Shown here piece after piece: positions 14,753-22,197 of a stretch of DNA of 27,862 nucleotides. The notes beneath the pieces were generated by a model. That model worked only from the letters and a program-made list of their open reading frames with translations. It was not told the DNA's origin and ran no database searches. A program made the position numbers and the translations under genes. Numbering within the stretch: position 1 is the first letter of the stretch; each line of letters begins with the position of its first letter. The stretch is from an uncultured Tissierellia bacterium (GTDB lineage: Bacteria > Bacillota > Clostridia > Tissierellales > Peptoniphilaceae): NCBI GenBank assembly GCA_937923265.1, contig CALAJY010000035.1:1-27862 (forward strand), in the 5' to 3' direction.

Positions 14753-17185
14753 GGGGAAAACCGCCTGCCAGGCACCGAGCAAAATCCACAACAGACCTGC
14801 CAAGAAGACCACGCTTTCCCGGAGCCGGTCTTCTTTTTTTTGCACGAAAAAGTGGGAATCCCCTCCGGCCTCCAAAAAAGCCATCGACCCGTTTTGGTCC
14901 GTCCGATAGCAGGTGGCGGTTCTCCGAAGACGCCGGAGGGTTTGCGGGTCGGGATGCCCATAGGAATTATTCCTGCCGCAGGAAATCAGGGCCTGCCTTG
15001 GACGAATCCGCTTCAGAAAAGGGGCACCGGACCCTCTCTTGGAGCCGTGATGCGCACACTTCAGCAGGGTAAGGGGCTCGGTCAGCTTTCTCTCAAGGGC
15101 TGGCAGGAGCTCCCCATCGTCCTCCTTGTCCCCCATGAAGAGCACCGTCTTTCCCTTCTCTCCCTTTGTTTTTGCCAGGAGGATCATGGACCCGCTGTTG
15201 CTGTCCTCTTGATCCACTCGTCCCGTGAAGACCACCCACACACTCCAAAAGGACCCGGGAGAAAATCCTCCCTTCTCTTCGGAAAACAAGCCCGGACTCA
15301 CCACGCGATGGGGAATTCCCTTGGGTAAGAGGGCATCCTGCTTTGCCGTCCGCTTGCCCGGTGCACAGTAAATCGCCGTTACCGGCAGTTCCTTACAAAG
15401 ATAGGGTAAGGCCCCCACATGGTCCCGGTCAAAGTGACTGAGAAAAATTCCATCCAGCCGATTCACTCCATAATTTTCCAATTCGCGGACCACCCCCTTG
15501 GCCAGCTTTTGAGATTCCTGCTTTCCCGCGGGTCCCACCACACCTCCCGTATCCACAAGGTAGGCATGCTCCCCGTCCCGCAAGCAAGTACAGTCCCCCT
15601 GGCCCACATCCAGACTGATGAGGGCATGATCCGGGGAAAGGGGAAGCAGCTGGCTCAGAGGGAAAAGCAGCAACAAGGGAAGAACCAGCTGCAGGCGCAG
15701 ACGTTGGCAACGAAGAAAAAAGGCTTCCGACAGGGAGGGAGGCCCCGGCTTCCGAGTGAACAGGGGACCCTTCTCCTCCATCAGGAGAAGAAGGAAGAGC
15801 AGCCAGGCCAGAGAAGCGGACGCCGATAGATGAATGTCCGGCAGGGTAAAAATCCGGTTCATCCCGAGCAATTGGTCCATGACTCGGAGGAAGAAAAAAT
15901 AGCCCCACTGCGTGAATTTGCAAAGAACAAATCCGATCATGGGAAGCGGAGCCAGGCAGAGGGCAAGGAGACCCAAACGGAAGAGACCGGTGAAGAAGGG
16001 AATCTGGATAAAATTCGCAAGAAGGCTCACCGGAGAAAGGGATCCCCCCTGAAGGAGCAGGACGGGGAGGGTGAAGAGCTGAATCCAAAAAGAAATTCGC
16101 AGGGTCTGAAGAAACCCGCCGGAAAAGGGATGGTAGCTCTGCCGAAGGTTGCCGTAGTAGATTCCCAGGGCACAGAGAAAGGAGAGCTGAAAGCCGGGTT
16201 GGAAGAGGGAGGCGGGCCAGAGGACAAGGAGAACGGTGGCTGCGAAGAGAAGGGTGCGAAGGGTCAGGGTCTTTCTCCGTCGCCAAAGGGCAAATTCCTT
16301 GGCAGCGACAAACAGCAGTGCCCGAAGGATGGACGGAGGAAACCCCAAAAGGGTGGCATAGAAAAAGAGAAGGGAAAATAAAAAAAGGACCGCCCGCTGT
16401 CTCTTGCCGGTGACCAGGGAGAGAAGATGCAAACCCGTGGAAAAGAGAAGACTGATGTGGAGCCCCGATGCCGCCAAAAGATGGAGCATGCCGAGCTCCT
16501 TCATGGGTTCCTTGATCTCCTTTCCCAGGCCCTCCTCACTTCCCAAAAGGATGCGACGAAAAAAAGAAGCCCCCGGCTTTCCCAGGGGTTCACAGGCCTT
16601 TCGAATCCGCCCGCGAAGCTCCTCCATCCAACGGCCCGGGCCGGCTCCCCTTTGCAAAAGGACGGGATGGAGGATATCCAGAACCGCCCAGTGTCCCTGC
16701 CTTTGTTGGTAACTTTCCTCATCAAACAGACCGGGCAGGGTCGTGTGGTCAAAAAGCCGAAAGCGGCCCCTCACCTGAAATCGACAGTCCATGAGATCCT
16801 CTTCCGACCGGGCTGAAGCAGATCGTACCATCTGATCCAGACCCCGGCTCACAAACACCTTTCCCCGGGCCCAGGCGGGGCCTTCTTCCGAGAAAAGCAG
16901 GGCCTCTTTCTTCCCCCTTCTTTTCTTGATTCCGATCACCTTCACCCGGAGGGTTTGGGTCGCTTTCGGCAAGGAAGGAAGCTCCACTCGCCGTAATCGG
17001 GCGAAAAAAAAGGAGAGGAGCACAAGAACCAGAACCAGCCTCCACCGGGAACGGCCCTCCGGAGGAAAAAATCGAAGTGCAAAGAGGAGAAACAGGGAAA
17101 GGAAAAGATAGGCCAAGGAGCCCGAACATTGCCCAAGGGCGCAGCCAAAGATCCATGAGATACAAAAAATATCCAGCCGATTCAT
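14681..17185 (-). CDS. comEC: ComEC/Rec2 DNA uptake channel with metallo-beta-lactamase domain
   Basis: Inner-membrane channel for single-stranded DNA in natural transformation. 834 residues from the ATG at 17185, chosen for GGAGGGAGAA upstream; a longer frame to 17242 would overlap the divergent gene. N-terminal membrane segments and a soluble OB-like part come first. Then the competence core SEEGLGKEIKEPMKELGMLH plus LLAASGLHISLLF (about 220-245), with many helices after it. A metallo-beta-lactamase domain starts at about 520: SLDVGQGDCTCL, LVDTGG, SHFDRDHVGALPYL, LFMGDKEDD, LLKCAHHGSKRGS and CGRNNSYGHPDP. After the domain comes an unusual 43-residue tail with one hydrophobic segment (VVFLAGLLWILLGAW). 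Its last 23 residues are encoded antisense to rodA. Other competence genes are not in the window. Confidence 0.95.
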   Translation of the reverse strand: MNRLDIFCISWIFGCALGQCSGSLAYLFLSLFLLFALRFFPPEGRSRWRLVLVLVLLSFFFARLRRVELPSLPKATQTLRVKVIGIKKRRGKKEALLFSEEGPAWARGKVFVSRGLDQMVRSASARSEEDLMDCRFQVRGRFRLFDHTTLPGLFDEESYQQRQGHWAVLDILHPVLLQRGAGPGRWMEELRGRIRKACEPLGKPGASFFRRILLGSEEGLGKEIKEPMKELGMLHLLAASGLHISLLFSTGLHLLSLVTGKRQRAVLFLFSLLFFYATLLGFPPSILRALLFVAAKEFALWRRRKTLTLRTLLFAATVLLVLWPASLFQPGFQLSFLCALGIYYGNLRQSYHPFSGGFLQTLRISFWIQLFTLPVLLLQGGSLSPVSLLANFIQIPFFTGLFRLGLLALCLAPLPMIGFVLCKFTQWGYFFFLRVMDQLLGMNRIFTLPDIHLSASASLAWLLFLLLLMEEKGPLFTRKPGPPSLSEAFFLRCQRLRLQLVLPLLLLFPLSQLLPLSPDHALISLDVGQGDCTCLRDGEHAYLVDTGGVVGPAGKQESQKLAKGVVRELENYGVNRLDGIFLSHFDRDHVGALPYLCKELPVTAIYCAPGKRTAKQDALLPKGIPHRVVSPGLFSEEKGGFSPGSFWSVWVVFTGRVDQEDSNSGSMILLAKTKGEKGKTVLFMGDKEDDGELLPALERKLTEPLTLLKCAHHGSKRGSGAPFLKRIRPRQALISCGRNNSYGHPDPQTLRRLRRTATCYRTDQNGSMAFLEAGGDSHFFVQKKEDRLRESVVFLAGLLWILLGAWQAVFPSESRIKVQGPPLRAGRENEADAG
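14804..14841 (+). terminator. rodA terminator embedded in comEC
   Basis: GAAGACC (14804-14810) pairs with GGTCTTC (14827-14833), with a nested GCT/AGC inside the loop, followed by eight T (14834-14841). It lies 51 bases past the rodA stop, on the strand opposite comEC, where it encodes the Lys-Lys-Glu-Asp-Arg stretch of ComEC. Confidence 0.65.
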
Positions 17186-17208
17186 TTCTCCCTCCTCCCC
17201 TTTCCCTG

Positions 17209-17217
17209 TGCTACAAT
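17209..17217 (+). promoter_or_regulatory. Extended -10 promoter for the AlaX-like gene
   Basis: TG-C-TACAAT in the 49-base gap between comEC and the AlaX-like gene. No -35 is visible. The predicted leader is only about 10 nt, just enough for the AAAAGGAG ribosome binding site. Confidence 0.4.
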
Positions 17218-17234
17218 GAGGAAAAGGAGTGACT

Positions 17235-17879
17235 ATGCACACGATAAAAAATCCCTACCAAACCCGCCTTTCCACCAATATTCTCCATCGGAAAGCCGAG
17301 GGAGAAACCACCCGACTGGTCCTGGAGGATACCCTGCTCATGGATTATGAACAGCTTCATCTCCTGCCGGAGCGCGCAGAAATCGATGGAGCTCCCATTC
17401 TTCGGACCTATATGCAGGGCGACCATCTCGTTCATGTGGTTTCCGGCAAGCCGCAAAAAAGCAGGATTCTCCTGCAGGTTAACAGCCGAGACCGAAGGCA
17501 AACCCAAAGAGATGTCTCTCTCCGCCTTCTCCTCCGCTATCTCCTGGCCCAGCATGAAAATCGGAATCCCTATGCCTATGAGGCCGTCAAGAGCATCAAC
17601 GGAAACTTTCAAGTCTCTTTCCGCATCTCGGGTCACTTCACGCAGGACGAAATCATTGAGCTGCAGGGCCGCCTCGACCGGGGTCTCGAACGCTTTCTCC
17701 GCTCCGGTCTGCGTTTTCGAAGCAAGGAAGACCCCAAGGCGCAAACGCAGCTCTTCGGTGTCTGCACTCTCCCCTGGATGGGCCCCCACCTGGACAATTG
17801 CTCCGAAATTTACCGCTATCACTGGCTGAGCCCAAGGCTCTGTGCCGGTCATGCGGAGTTAACCTATCGTTTGGACTGA
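17235..17879 (+). CDS. AlaX-like (alanyl-tRNA editing domain) protein with degenerate zinc site
   Basis: 214 residues from the ATG at 17235; AAAAGGAG sits 5 bases upstream, which excludes the GTG 6 bases earlier. The protein follows the AlaX editing-domain order: KNPYQTRLSTNIL (AlaX: DPY-x-EF-x-A-x-VL), RLVLEDTLLMDYEQ where AlaX has the FYPEGGGQ loop, IDGAPILRTYMQGDHLVHVV, a segment QVSFRISG matching TVSFHLG, and MGPHLDNCSEI matching CGTHVSNTSEI. The zinc ligands are mostly gone. The HxxxH region (85-100) has no histidine, and the C-terminal Cys is Met182, with only His185 kept. The glycine-rich loop is also lost. Editing of mischarged tRNA-Ala is therefore unlikely. The role is unknown; tRNA or amino-acid binding without catalysis is one possibility. 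Divergent from comEC and followed by a terminator. Confidence 0.72.
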   Translation: MHTIKNPYQTRLSTNILHRKAEGETTRLVLEDTLLMDYEQLHLLPERAEIDGAPILRTYMQGDHLVHVVSGKPQKSRILLQVNSRDRRQTQRDVSLRLLLRYLLAQHENRNPYAYEAVKSINGNFQVSFRISGHFTQDEIIELQGRLDRGLERFLRSGLRFRSKEDPKAQTQLFGVCTLPWMGPHLDNCSEIYRYHWLSPRLCAGHAELTYRLD

Positions 17880-17903
17880 CTTCTTTTCCTCTTTGAGCAT
17901 AAA

Positions 17904-17944
17904 ACAAAGCCCCGATTTTTTGATTTCAAAAAATCGGGGCTTTG
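17904..17944. terminator. Bidirectional intrinsic terminator
   Basis: AAAGCCCCGATTTTTT and its complement form a 16-bp perfect stem around a short GATTTC loop, with A/T tracts on both sides. It serves the AlaX-like gene (plus) and the convergent basic-tail membrane protein gene (minus). Confidence 0.9.
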
Positions 17945-17982
17945 CCTCATGAGGATTCCTCTATCTCCCGGAAAGGACCGGG

Positions 17983-18519
17983 CTATTTCTTTTTAACTTT
18001 TCCAATCCGACGTGTCTGTCCCGCCTTGCTTCGGGTCATGCGCGAGATCACCCGCGTGGAATCTTCCCGTCCCTCCTTGGGGAGGATGGATCGAAACCGC
18101 CTTGTTCCCTCTTCCTTCTCCGCAAGCTTCGCGCTTCGCCGTGTCCGCACCGCCTGTTTGGGCTTCCGGCTTTTCTTTGCCTTCTCCTTATTGCCGGAAA
18201 AATACTGCCCCATGCCGGGAATTCCCGCCAACAGTACCAGCATCCAAGCCGTCCCGATGGCAATCCAACCCGAGGTAAAAAGAAGAATGCCAATCCAGAT
18301 CGTGTCCAGCCCATGGGAGGCTGTAAGGGTCGAAAAACCGACCATGAGAAAAACCAGTCCGAGAATCACCCCGGCAAGACCGGGAACATATTTAATAAAC
18401 TGTTTCTTTCGAAAAATAATATAGGCAAGCAGGGTTAGCGCCACCAGTACGATGGTCATGGTGGGAAACATCACCAGTTTATCTTTATAGCGACTGATAA
18501 TTCCAAAAATAGATGCCAT
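17983..18519 (-). CDS. Small membrane protein with long basic C-terminal tail, unknown function
   Basis: 178 residues; I do not recognise a family. Hydrophobic segments lie at about residues 18-37 (MFPTMTIVLVALTLLAYIIF), 44-64 and 73-101. A tail of about 70 residues from position 108 is rich in Lys and Arg (KEKAKKSRKPKQAVRTRRSA and similar to the end). The positive-inside rule puts that tail in the cytoplasm, where it could contact nucleic acid or acidic lipid. This is inference. ATG at 18519 with AAGGAG 6 bases upstream. It has its own strong promoter and a shared terminator, so it is probably a single-gene unit. The coding status is well supported by promoter, ribosome binding site and terminator placement. 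Confidence 0.8.
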   Translation of the reverse strand: MASIFGIISRYKDKLVMFPTMTIVLVALTLLAYIIFRKKQFIKYVPGLAGVILGLVFLMVGFSTLTASHGLDTIWIGILLFTSGWIAIGTAWMLVLLAGIPGMGQYFSGNKEKAKKSRKPKQAVRTRRSAKLAEKEEGTRRFRSILPKEGREDSTRVISRMTRSKAGQTRRIGKVKKK

Positions 18520-18547
18520 AGTCTGCTCCTTTTCCGCTTTTTAACTT

Positions 18548-18576
18548 ATAGTAACATAGTAATCCCCCTCTGACAA
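18548..18576 (-). promoter_or_regulatory. Promoter of the basic-tail membrane protein gene
   Basis: On the minus strand there is a -35 TTGTCA (18571-18576), a 17-base spacer and a -10 TACTAT (18548-18553) preceded by TG (extended -10). The leader is about 20 nt. Confidence 0.65.
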
Positions 18577-18581
18577 AGAAA

Positions 18582-18594
18582 CCGGTGTCACCGG
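18582..18594. promoter_or_regulatory. 13-bp palindrome between divergent promoters
   Basis: CCGGTG and CACCGG flank a single T, just upstream of the minus-strand -35. It could be a regulator site shared by the two divergent genes. It is short, so chance is possible. Confidence 0.25.
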
Positions 18595-18718
18595 CTTCCC
18601 CTCTTTTACGCAGGCTTACCCCCACCTTTCCTCCTTAAAAATCCGAAGGACGGGGGTCTCGATTTTTATCGGCTTTCCTCCCAGCAACCCTTGGCCGTTT
18701 CAGTTATCCAATCTAAGG

Positions 18719-18724
18719 TATAAT
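18719..18724 (+). promoter_or_regulatory. -10 box of the Tim44-like protein gene
   Basis: A perfect TATAAT, about 35 bases before the chosen start, with no clear -35 at 16-18 bases (TTGGCC is 22 bases away). An ATG overlapping this box at 18723 is therefore probably not the translation start. Confidence 0.5.
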
Positions 18725-18758
18725 GAAAAGAGAAGAAACCAGGAAAGGAGCCAAAGGA

Positions 18759-19685
18759 ATGAAAAAAAGAACCGGATGGATACTACTCGCAATACTGTGC
18801 ATCGTTAGCCTGTCCTTATTTGCTCACCCAACCATCTCACTGGCTGACGTCGGAGGCGGCGTTGACTGGGGAACGGATAATTGGGGCGGTGGTGGAGGCG
18901 GCGGTGGCGGCTTTGACTTTGGCAACGACGGTTGGACGGGTGGAAGCGGCGGCGGTAACTTCTTCGGCTTCATTCCCTTCTTTGGCGGAGAAACCGGCTT
19001 TCTCGTTTTACTTGTCCTCATTTTTCTGTTCCGTGCTTTTCGCAAGAGAAACCAGGGAGATTCCTCCTATCGTGCCTCCCGCAGTTATCGGCCCGTGAAT
19101 GACTTTGCGAGGGATAAGAACCTGGAGCAGCTGATGGAGCGTGATCCCCGATTCTCCAAGGAGGCCTTTTTAACGAGATCGGGAGACGTCTTTGTTTCCC
19201 TTCAAAAGGCGTGGTCCCAGAAAAACTGGCGGGCCATTCGTGCCTTCGAAACAGACAATCTCTTCCACCAGCACGAAGCCCAGCTGCAGGAATATATCGA
19301 TGCCGGCCAGACCAATAAGGTGGAAGACATCGCGATCCTCTCCATGGAATTTGAAGAGTATCAAGAAGACACGAGCAACCAGCTTGCTTCTGTCATTCTC
19401 CAGGCCCGCTATCGGGATTATCTGGTGGATGACCGTTCGGGAGAGGTGATAAAAGGAAATCCGGAGGTCCGCTACCTCATGACCTACCGGATGACCTTTC
19501 AGCGTAACCTGTCCGCAAAAACAGATCCCAACATGGAGGGTCATGTGACAAAATGTCCGAATTGCGGAGCAAATCTCTCCATCAACCAGAACGGAGTCTG
19601 CGAATACTGTGGATCCGAGGTCAGCAGTGGCAACTTCCAATGGCTGCTTTTGAAGCTCCAGCCCCTCTCCCAGCAGCGACTCTAG
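18759..19685 (+). CDS. Membrane-anchored Tim44-like domain protein with C-terminal zinc ribbon
   Basis: 308 residues from the ATG at 18759, chosen for AGGAAAGGAG 8 bases upstream; an earlier frame start overlaps the -10 box. A signal peptide (residues 1-29, likely cleaved near SLA-DVGGG) is followed by a Gly-rich low-complexity stretch with nine consecutive Gly at 43-51. A membrane helix (about 80-94, FLVLLVLIFLF) then basic residues follow. A Tim44-like domain spans about 125-255 (FSKEAFLTRSGDVFVSLQKA, then WSQKNWRAIRAFETDNLFHQ). The zinc ribbon (KCPNCGANLS, then VCEYCGSEV, about 265-286) is near the end. In bacteria such proteins are of unknown function; the Tim44 resemblance does not imply protein import. 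Threonine-aldolase-like gene follows after 57 bases, possibly in the same transcript. Confidence 0.88.
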   Translation: MKKRTGWILLAILCIVSLSLFAHPTISLADVGGGVDWGTDNWGGGGGGGGGFDFGNDGWTGGSGGGNFFGFIPFFGGETGFLVLLVLIFLFRAFRKRNQGDSSYRASRSYRPVNDFARDKNLEQLMERDPRFSKEAFLTRSGDVFVSLQKAWSQKNWRAIRAFETDNLFHQHEAQLQEYIDAGQTNKVEDIAILSMEFEEYQEDTSNQLASVILQARYRDYLVDDRSGEVIKGNPEVRYLMTYRMTFQRNLSAKTDPNMEGHVTKCPNCGANLSINQNGVCEYCGSEVSSGNFQWLLLKLQPLSQQRL

Positions 19686-19742
19686 GCGAAGAACTCACCT
19701 TCGCTCGCACACCCAAAAGGAACAAAAGACAAAGGAGAAGTA

Positions 19743-20780
19743 ATGTATCGCTTTGACAGTGACTATGTGGAAGGTTGCCACCCATCCCTCTTGAAACGGC
19801 TGGTCGAGACCAATGAGGAACAGCATATTGGCTACGGCAGGGACAAATATTGCCGGGCGGCCGCAGAAAAAATTCGCAACACCCTCCGTCGACCCGATGC
19901 CCACGTTCACTTTCTCGTCGGTGGCACCCAGACGAATACGACGCTCATCGCCCACTGCCTCCGCCCCTGGGAAAGTCCCATCTGTTGTCAATCGGGTCAT
20001 ATTAACGCCCATGAAACGGGAGCCGTCGAGTCCAGAGGGATCAAAATCTATGCGCTCCCTGCCCACGATGGGAAGTTGAAGGCGGAAGAGCTTCGCGCCT
20101 TCCTCGCGAAAAAGCGAGGACAAGAGGCCCCGGAACATGAAACCGATCCCCGCCTGGTCTACCTTTCCCAGCCCACGGAGACGGGAAGTCTGTATTCCAA
20201 GCAGGAACTGGAATCCATTCGCGAAATCTGTGACCAATACGATCTCTACCTCATGGTGGACGGTGCCCGCCTGGGCTTTGCCCTGGCCAGCCCTGCGAAT
20301 GTCGTTCACTGGGAAGACCTGGGCCGACTGTGTGACCTTCTCTATATCGGAGGAACCAAAATGGGAGCCCTCTTTGGCGAAGCCGCGGTGATCTTTCGAG
20401 AGGACCTCAACCGAAATTTCCGCTTTTCCGTCAAACAGAATGGAGGCATGCTCGCCAAGGGCCGCCTGCTGGGTCTGCAGTTTGACACCCTCTTCACGGA
20501 CAATCTCTATGAAAAAATCGGGGAACACGGGGACCGACTCGCTCTGAAGCTTCGAAAAGCGGCGGAAGATCTGGGCTACGGTTTCGCCTCTTCCTCCCCC
20601 ACCAACCAGCAATTTCTCCTGCTGCGAAAGGAGGAGATGGACCTGCTGGAACAGGACTTCGCCTTTGAAGCCTCCCCCTATGATGAGAAATATTATAGTG
20701 TTCGCTTCTGCACCAGTTTCGCGACCAAGGAAGAGGCCGTCGATCAGCTGATCCATGCGTTAAAAACCCTGCGGAACTAA
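19743..20780 (+). CDS. Low-specificity threonine aldolase family PLP enzyme
   Basis: 345 residues. Fold-type I PLP enzyme of the beta-eliminating lyase/threonine aldolase family, which splits L-threonine or allo-threonine to glycine and acetaldehyde. Visible motifs are FLVGGTQTNTTLIAH, HINAHETGAVESRGIK, the PLP-ring Asp in YLMVDGARLGFAL, and the Schiff-base Lys206 in LYIGGTKMGALFGEA. ATG at 19743 with AAAGGAG about 6 bases upstream. It is the short form common in anaerobic Firmicutes; exact substrate preference (threonine, phenylserine or another beta-hydroxy amino acid) cannot be read from sequence. It ends at a strong terminator. It may share a transcript with the Tim44-like gene, with no obvious functional link. 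Confidence 0.9.
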   Translation: MYRFDSDYVEGCHPSLLKRLVETNEEQHIGYGRDKYCRAAAEKIRNTLRRPDAHVHFLVGGTQTNTTLIAHCLRPWESPICCQSGHINAHETGAVESRGIKIYALPAHDGKLKAEELRAFLAKKRGQEAPEHETDPRLVYLSQPTETGSLYSKQELESIREICDQYDLYLMVDGARLGFALASPANVVHWEDLGRLCDLLYIGGTKMGALFGEAAVIFREDLNRNFRFSVKQNGGMLAKGRLLGLQFDTLFTDNLYEKIGEHGDRLALKLRKAAEDLGYGFASSSPTNQQFLLLRKEEMDLLEQDFAFEASPYDEKYYSVRFCTSFATKEEAVDQLIHALKTLRN

Positions 20781-20811
20781 AAAAAGAGAGCCGATCATCG
20801 GCTCTCTTTTT
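20781..20811. terminator. Bidirectional intrinsic terminator after the aldolase gene
   Basis: AAAAAGAGAGCCGAT and its complement pair around a 1-3 base loop with A/T tracts on both sides, directly after the aldolase stop. It also backs up termination of cyuA from the other strand. Confidence 0.88.
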
Positions 20812-20817
20812 GAAAGG

Positions 20818-20843
20818 AAAGGCTCGGTGTTTCCGAGCTCTTT
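20818..20843 (-). terminator. cyuA terminator hairpin
   Basis: On the minus strand, GCTCGG and CCGAGC pair around AAACA and are followed by CTTTCCTTTC, 12 bases past the cyuA stop. The U tract is imperfect, and a second hairpin follows at 20781-20811. Confidence 0.55.
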
Positions 20844-20854
20844 ATTTTCTTATC

Positions 20855-22114
20855 CTACCGGTTGTTCTCGTTATAGCGAAGCATCTCGCGAAGGATGATC
20901 TCATCCTCTCCCTGCATGCCTTCTCGGGCGATCTTGCCAATGGACTCCACCGTCTTATCCACGTTCTCCATGACAATGCCATCTCCCGAACGGAAGGATT
21001 TTTCCTTCACAGCCTGCTTGTAGCAAAGGGCGGCATTCCGCATGCTGGAGGCAATCTTCATCGCACAGGATGCCTTGGCACCGTCACACATAATGCCGGA
21101 GTTTCCTGCCATGCAGTTGGAAACGGTCTGCGCCAGGACTTCCTCCGAAGCTCCCTGCATGTATCCGATTCCCGTGATGGCTCCCGTTGCTGCGGAAACC
21201 GCACCACAGTAAGCGGAAAGTTTTCCAATATGCTGCTTGATATACAGGGAAATCAGATTGGCCAGGACCAGAGCCCGGTCTCGCAATTCGTCTTCCACCC
21301 CATTATCCTCTGCATAAATGGTGATGGGCACAGAAACCGTGATTCCCTGGTTCCCCGAGCCGGAATTGATCACAACGGGCATCTCGCAACCGCTCATGCG
21401 GGCATCGGAACCGGCCGCCGCATAGGCCGCCATCTTTTCCGAGTACTTGTTGCTTCCTTCCTCCAGGATAAGTTGACCGATGGAGGATCCCCAAGGATTG
21501 GTCAAACCCTCCTTGCTGATCGCCAGGTTATAGGTCCGCTGCCGGTCTAAAATTTCCTGCAGTTGGCTCAGATCACAGGTCTTGGCAAAGTCATAAATCT
21601 TATGGAAGCTGAGTTCGGGAGCCTCTTCTTCCGTGCTTCCCTCTTCCTCTTCATTCAAAAGGATCTTCCCATTTTGTTCCATATAGCTGATATGACTATG
21701 GCCTTGAGAGACGATGACCCGGGCCGTCTTTTCTCCCGCCTTCATACGGGTATCGACGTAAACCCCCACCTTACCGGGTTCCAAATGAATCGTTACCAAA
21801 CCTTCTTCAATCTTTTGGTCGCATTCGGGAAGCCGAGCCGTATCAATATCTTCCAAGACCTCCAGCTCCCGGTCGCTATCACCTAATAGAGCACCTGCCA
21901 CAACAGAGATCGGAATTCCCGTTCGGCCCTTGGTTCCCGGAACCGTCACGCTGTTCGCATTTTTAATCATGCTTCCTGACAGGTACACGTCAATCTGCTC
22001 GGGCTCAGCTTCCAACAAACATCGACATTTTGCTGCGCAGTAAGCAATGGCAATGGGCTCGGTGCAACCGAAAGCCGGTACCAGCTCCTGCTTCAAAAAA
22101 ACGTAATAATCCAT
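20855..22114 (-). CDS. cyuA: L-cysteine desulfidase (UPF0597/CyuA family)
   Basis: Degrades L-cysteine to pyruvate, ammonia and sulfide with a [4Fe-4S] cluster; relatives also act on serine. 419 residues, normal length. Signature parts are LVPAFGCTEPIAIAYCAAK (Cys17), SGSMIKNANSVTVPGT, NSGSGNQGITVSVP, and CMAGNSGIMCDGAKASCAMK (about 330-350), which supply the cluster cysteines. ATG at 22114 with AGGAGG 6 bases upstream. It follows the DAACS symporter gene on the same strand with a terminator and a probable own promoter between them. The pairing with an amino-acid symporter suggests uptake and breakdown of cysteine or serine, as E. coli cyuA pairs with a different transporter, cyuP. Substrate choice is inferred. 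Confidence 0.92.
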   Translation of the reverse strand: MDYYVFLKQELVPAFGCTEPIAIAYCAAKCRCLLEAEPEQIDVYLSGSMIKNANSVTVPGTKGRTGIPISVVAGALLGDSDRELEVLEDIDTARLPECDQKIEEGLVTIHLEPGKVGVYVDTRMKAGEKTARVIVSQGHSHISYMEQNGKILLNEEEEGSTEEEAPELSFHKIYDFAKTCDLSQLQEILDRQRTYNLAISKEGLTNPWGSSIGQLILEEGSNKYSEKMAAYAAAGSDARMSGCEMPVVINSGSGNQGITVSVPITIYAEDNGVEDELRDRALVLANLISLYIKQHIGKLSAYCGAVSAATGAITGIGYMQGASEEVLAQTVSNCMAGNSGIMCDGAKASCAMKIASSMRNAALCYKQAVKEKSFRSGDGIVMENVDKTVESIGKIAREGMQGEDEIILREMLRYNENNR

Positions 22115-22148
22115 TTATTTCCTCCTACTTTTATCAACAACAGATGTC

Positions 22149-22176
22149 ATTGTATAACAAAAAGCCCCTTTCTCAA
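22149..22176 (-). promoter_or_regulatory. cyuA promoter overlapping the upstream terminator
   Basis: On the minus strand there is a -35 TTGAGA (22171-22176), a 16-base spacer and a -10 TACAAT (22149-22154). The -35 lies in the loop of the symporter terminator hairpin. The leader is about 28 nt. Confidence 0.5.
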
Positions 22177-22190
22177 AGAAAAGGGCTTTT
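22158..22190 (-). terminator. Intrinsic terminator after the DAACS symporter gene
   Basis: On the minus strand, AAAAGCCCTTTTCT and AGAAAGGGGCTTTTT pair (one bulge), ending in a T tract, 8 bases after the symporter stop. Confidence 0.8.
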
Positions 22191-22197
22191 GCGTTGA

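Noticed and set aside
15429..16286. 285-codon minus-strand frame inside comEC
   Set aside because: Out-of-frame overlap with the clearly recognised ComEC; Pro/Ser-rich noise.
17211..17852. 213-codon minus-strand frame opposite the AlaX-like gene
   Set aside because: The plus frame has promoter, ribosome binding site, terminator and family pattern; the minus frame has none.
19684..19705. Terminator between the Tim44-like and aldolase genes
   Set aside because: GCGAAG/CTTCGC can pair, but no T tract follows in either direction.
19695..20756. 353-codon minus-strand frame opposite the aldolase gene
   Set aside because: Antisense shadow of a recognised PLP enzyme.
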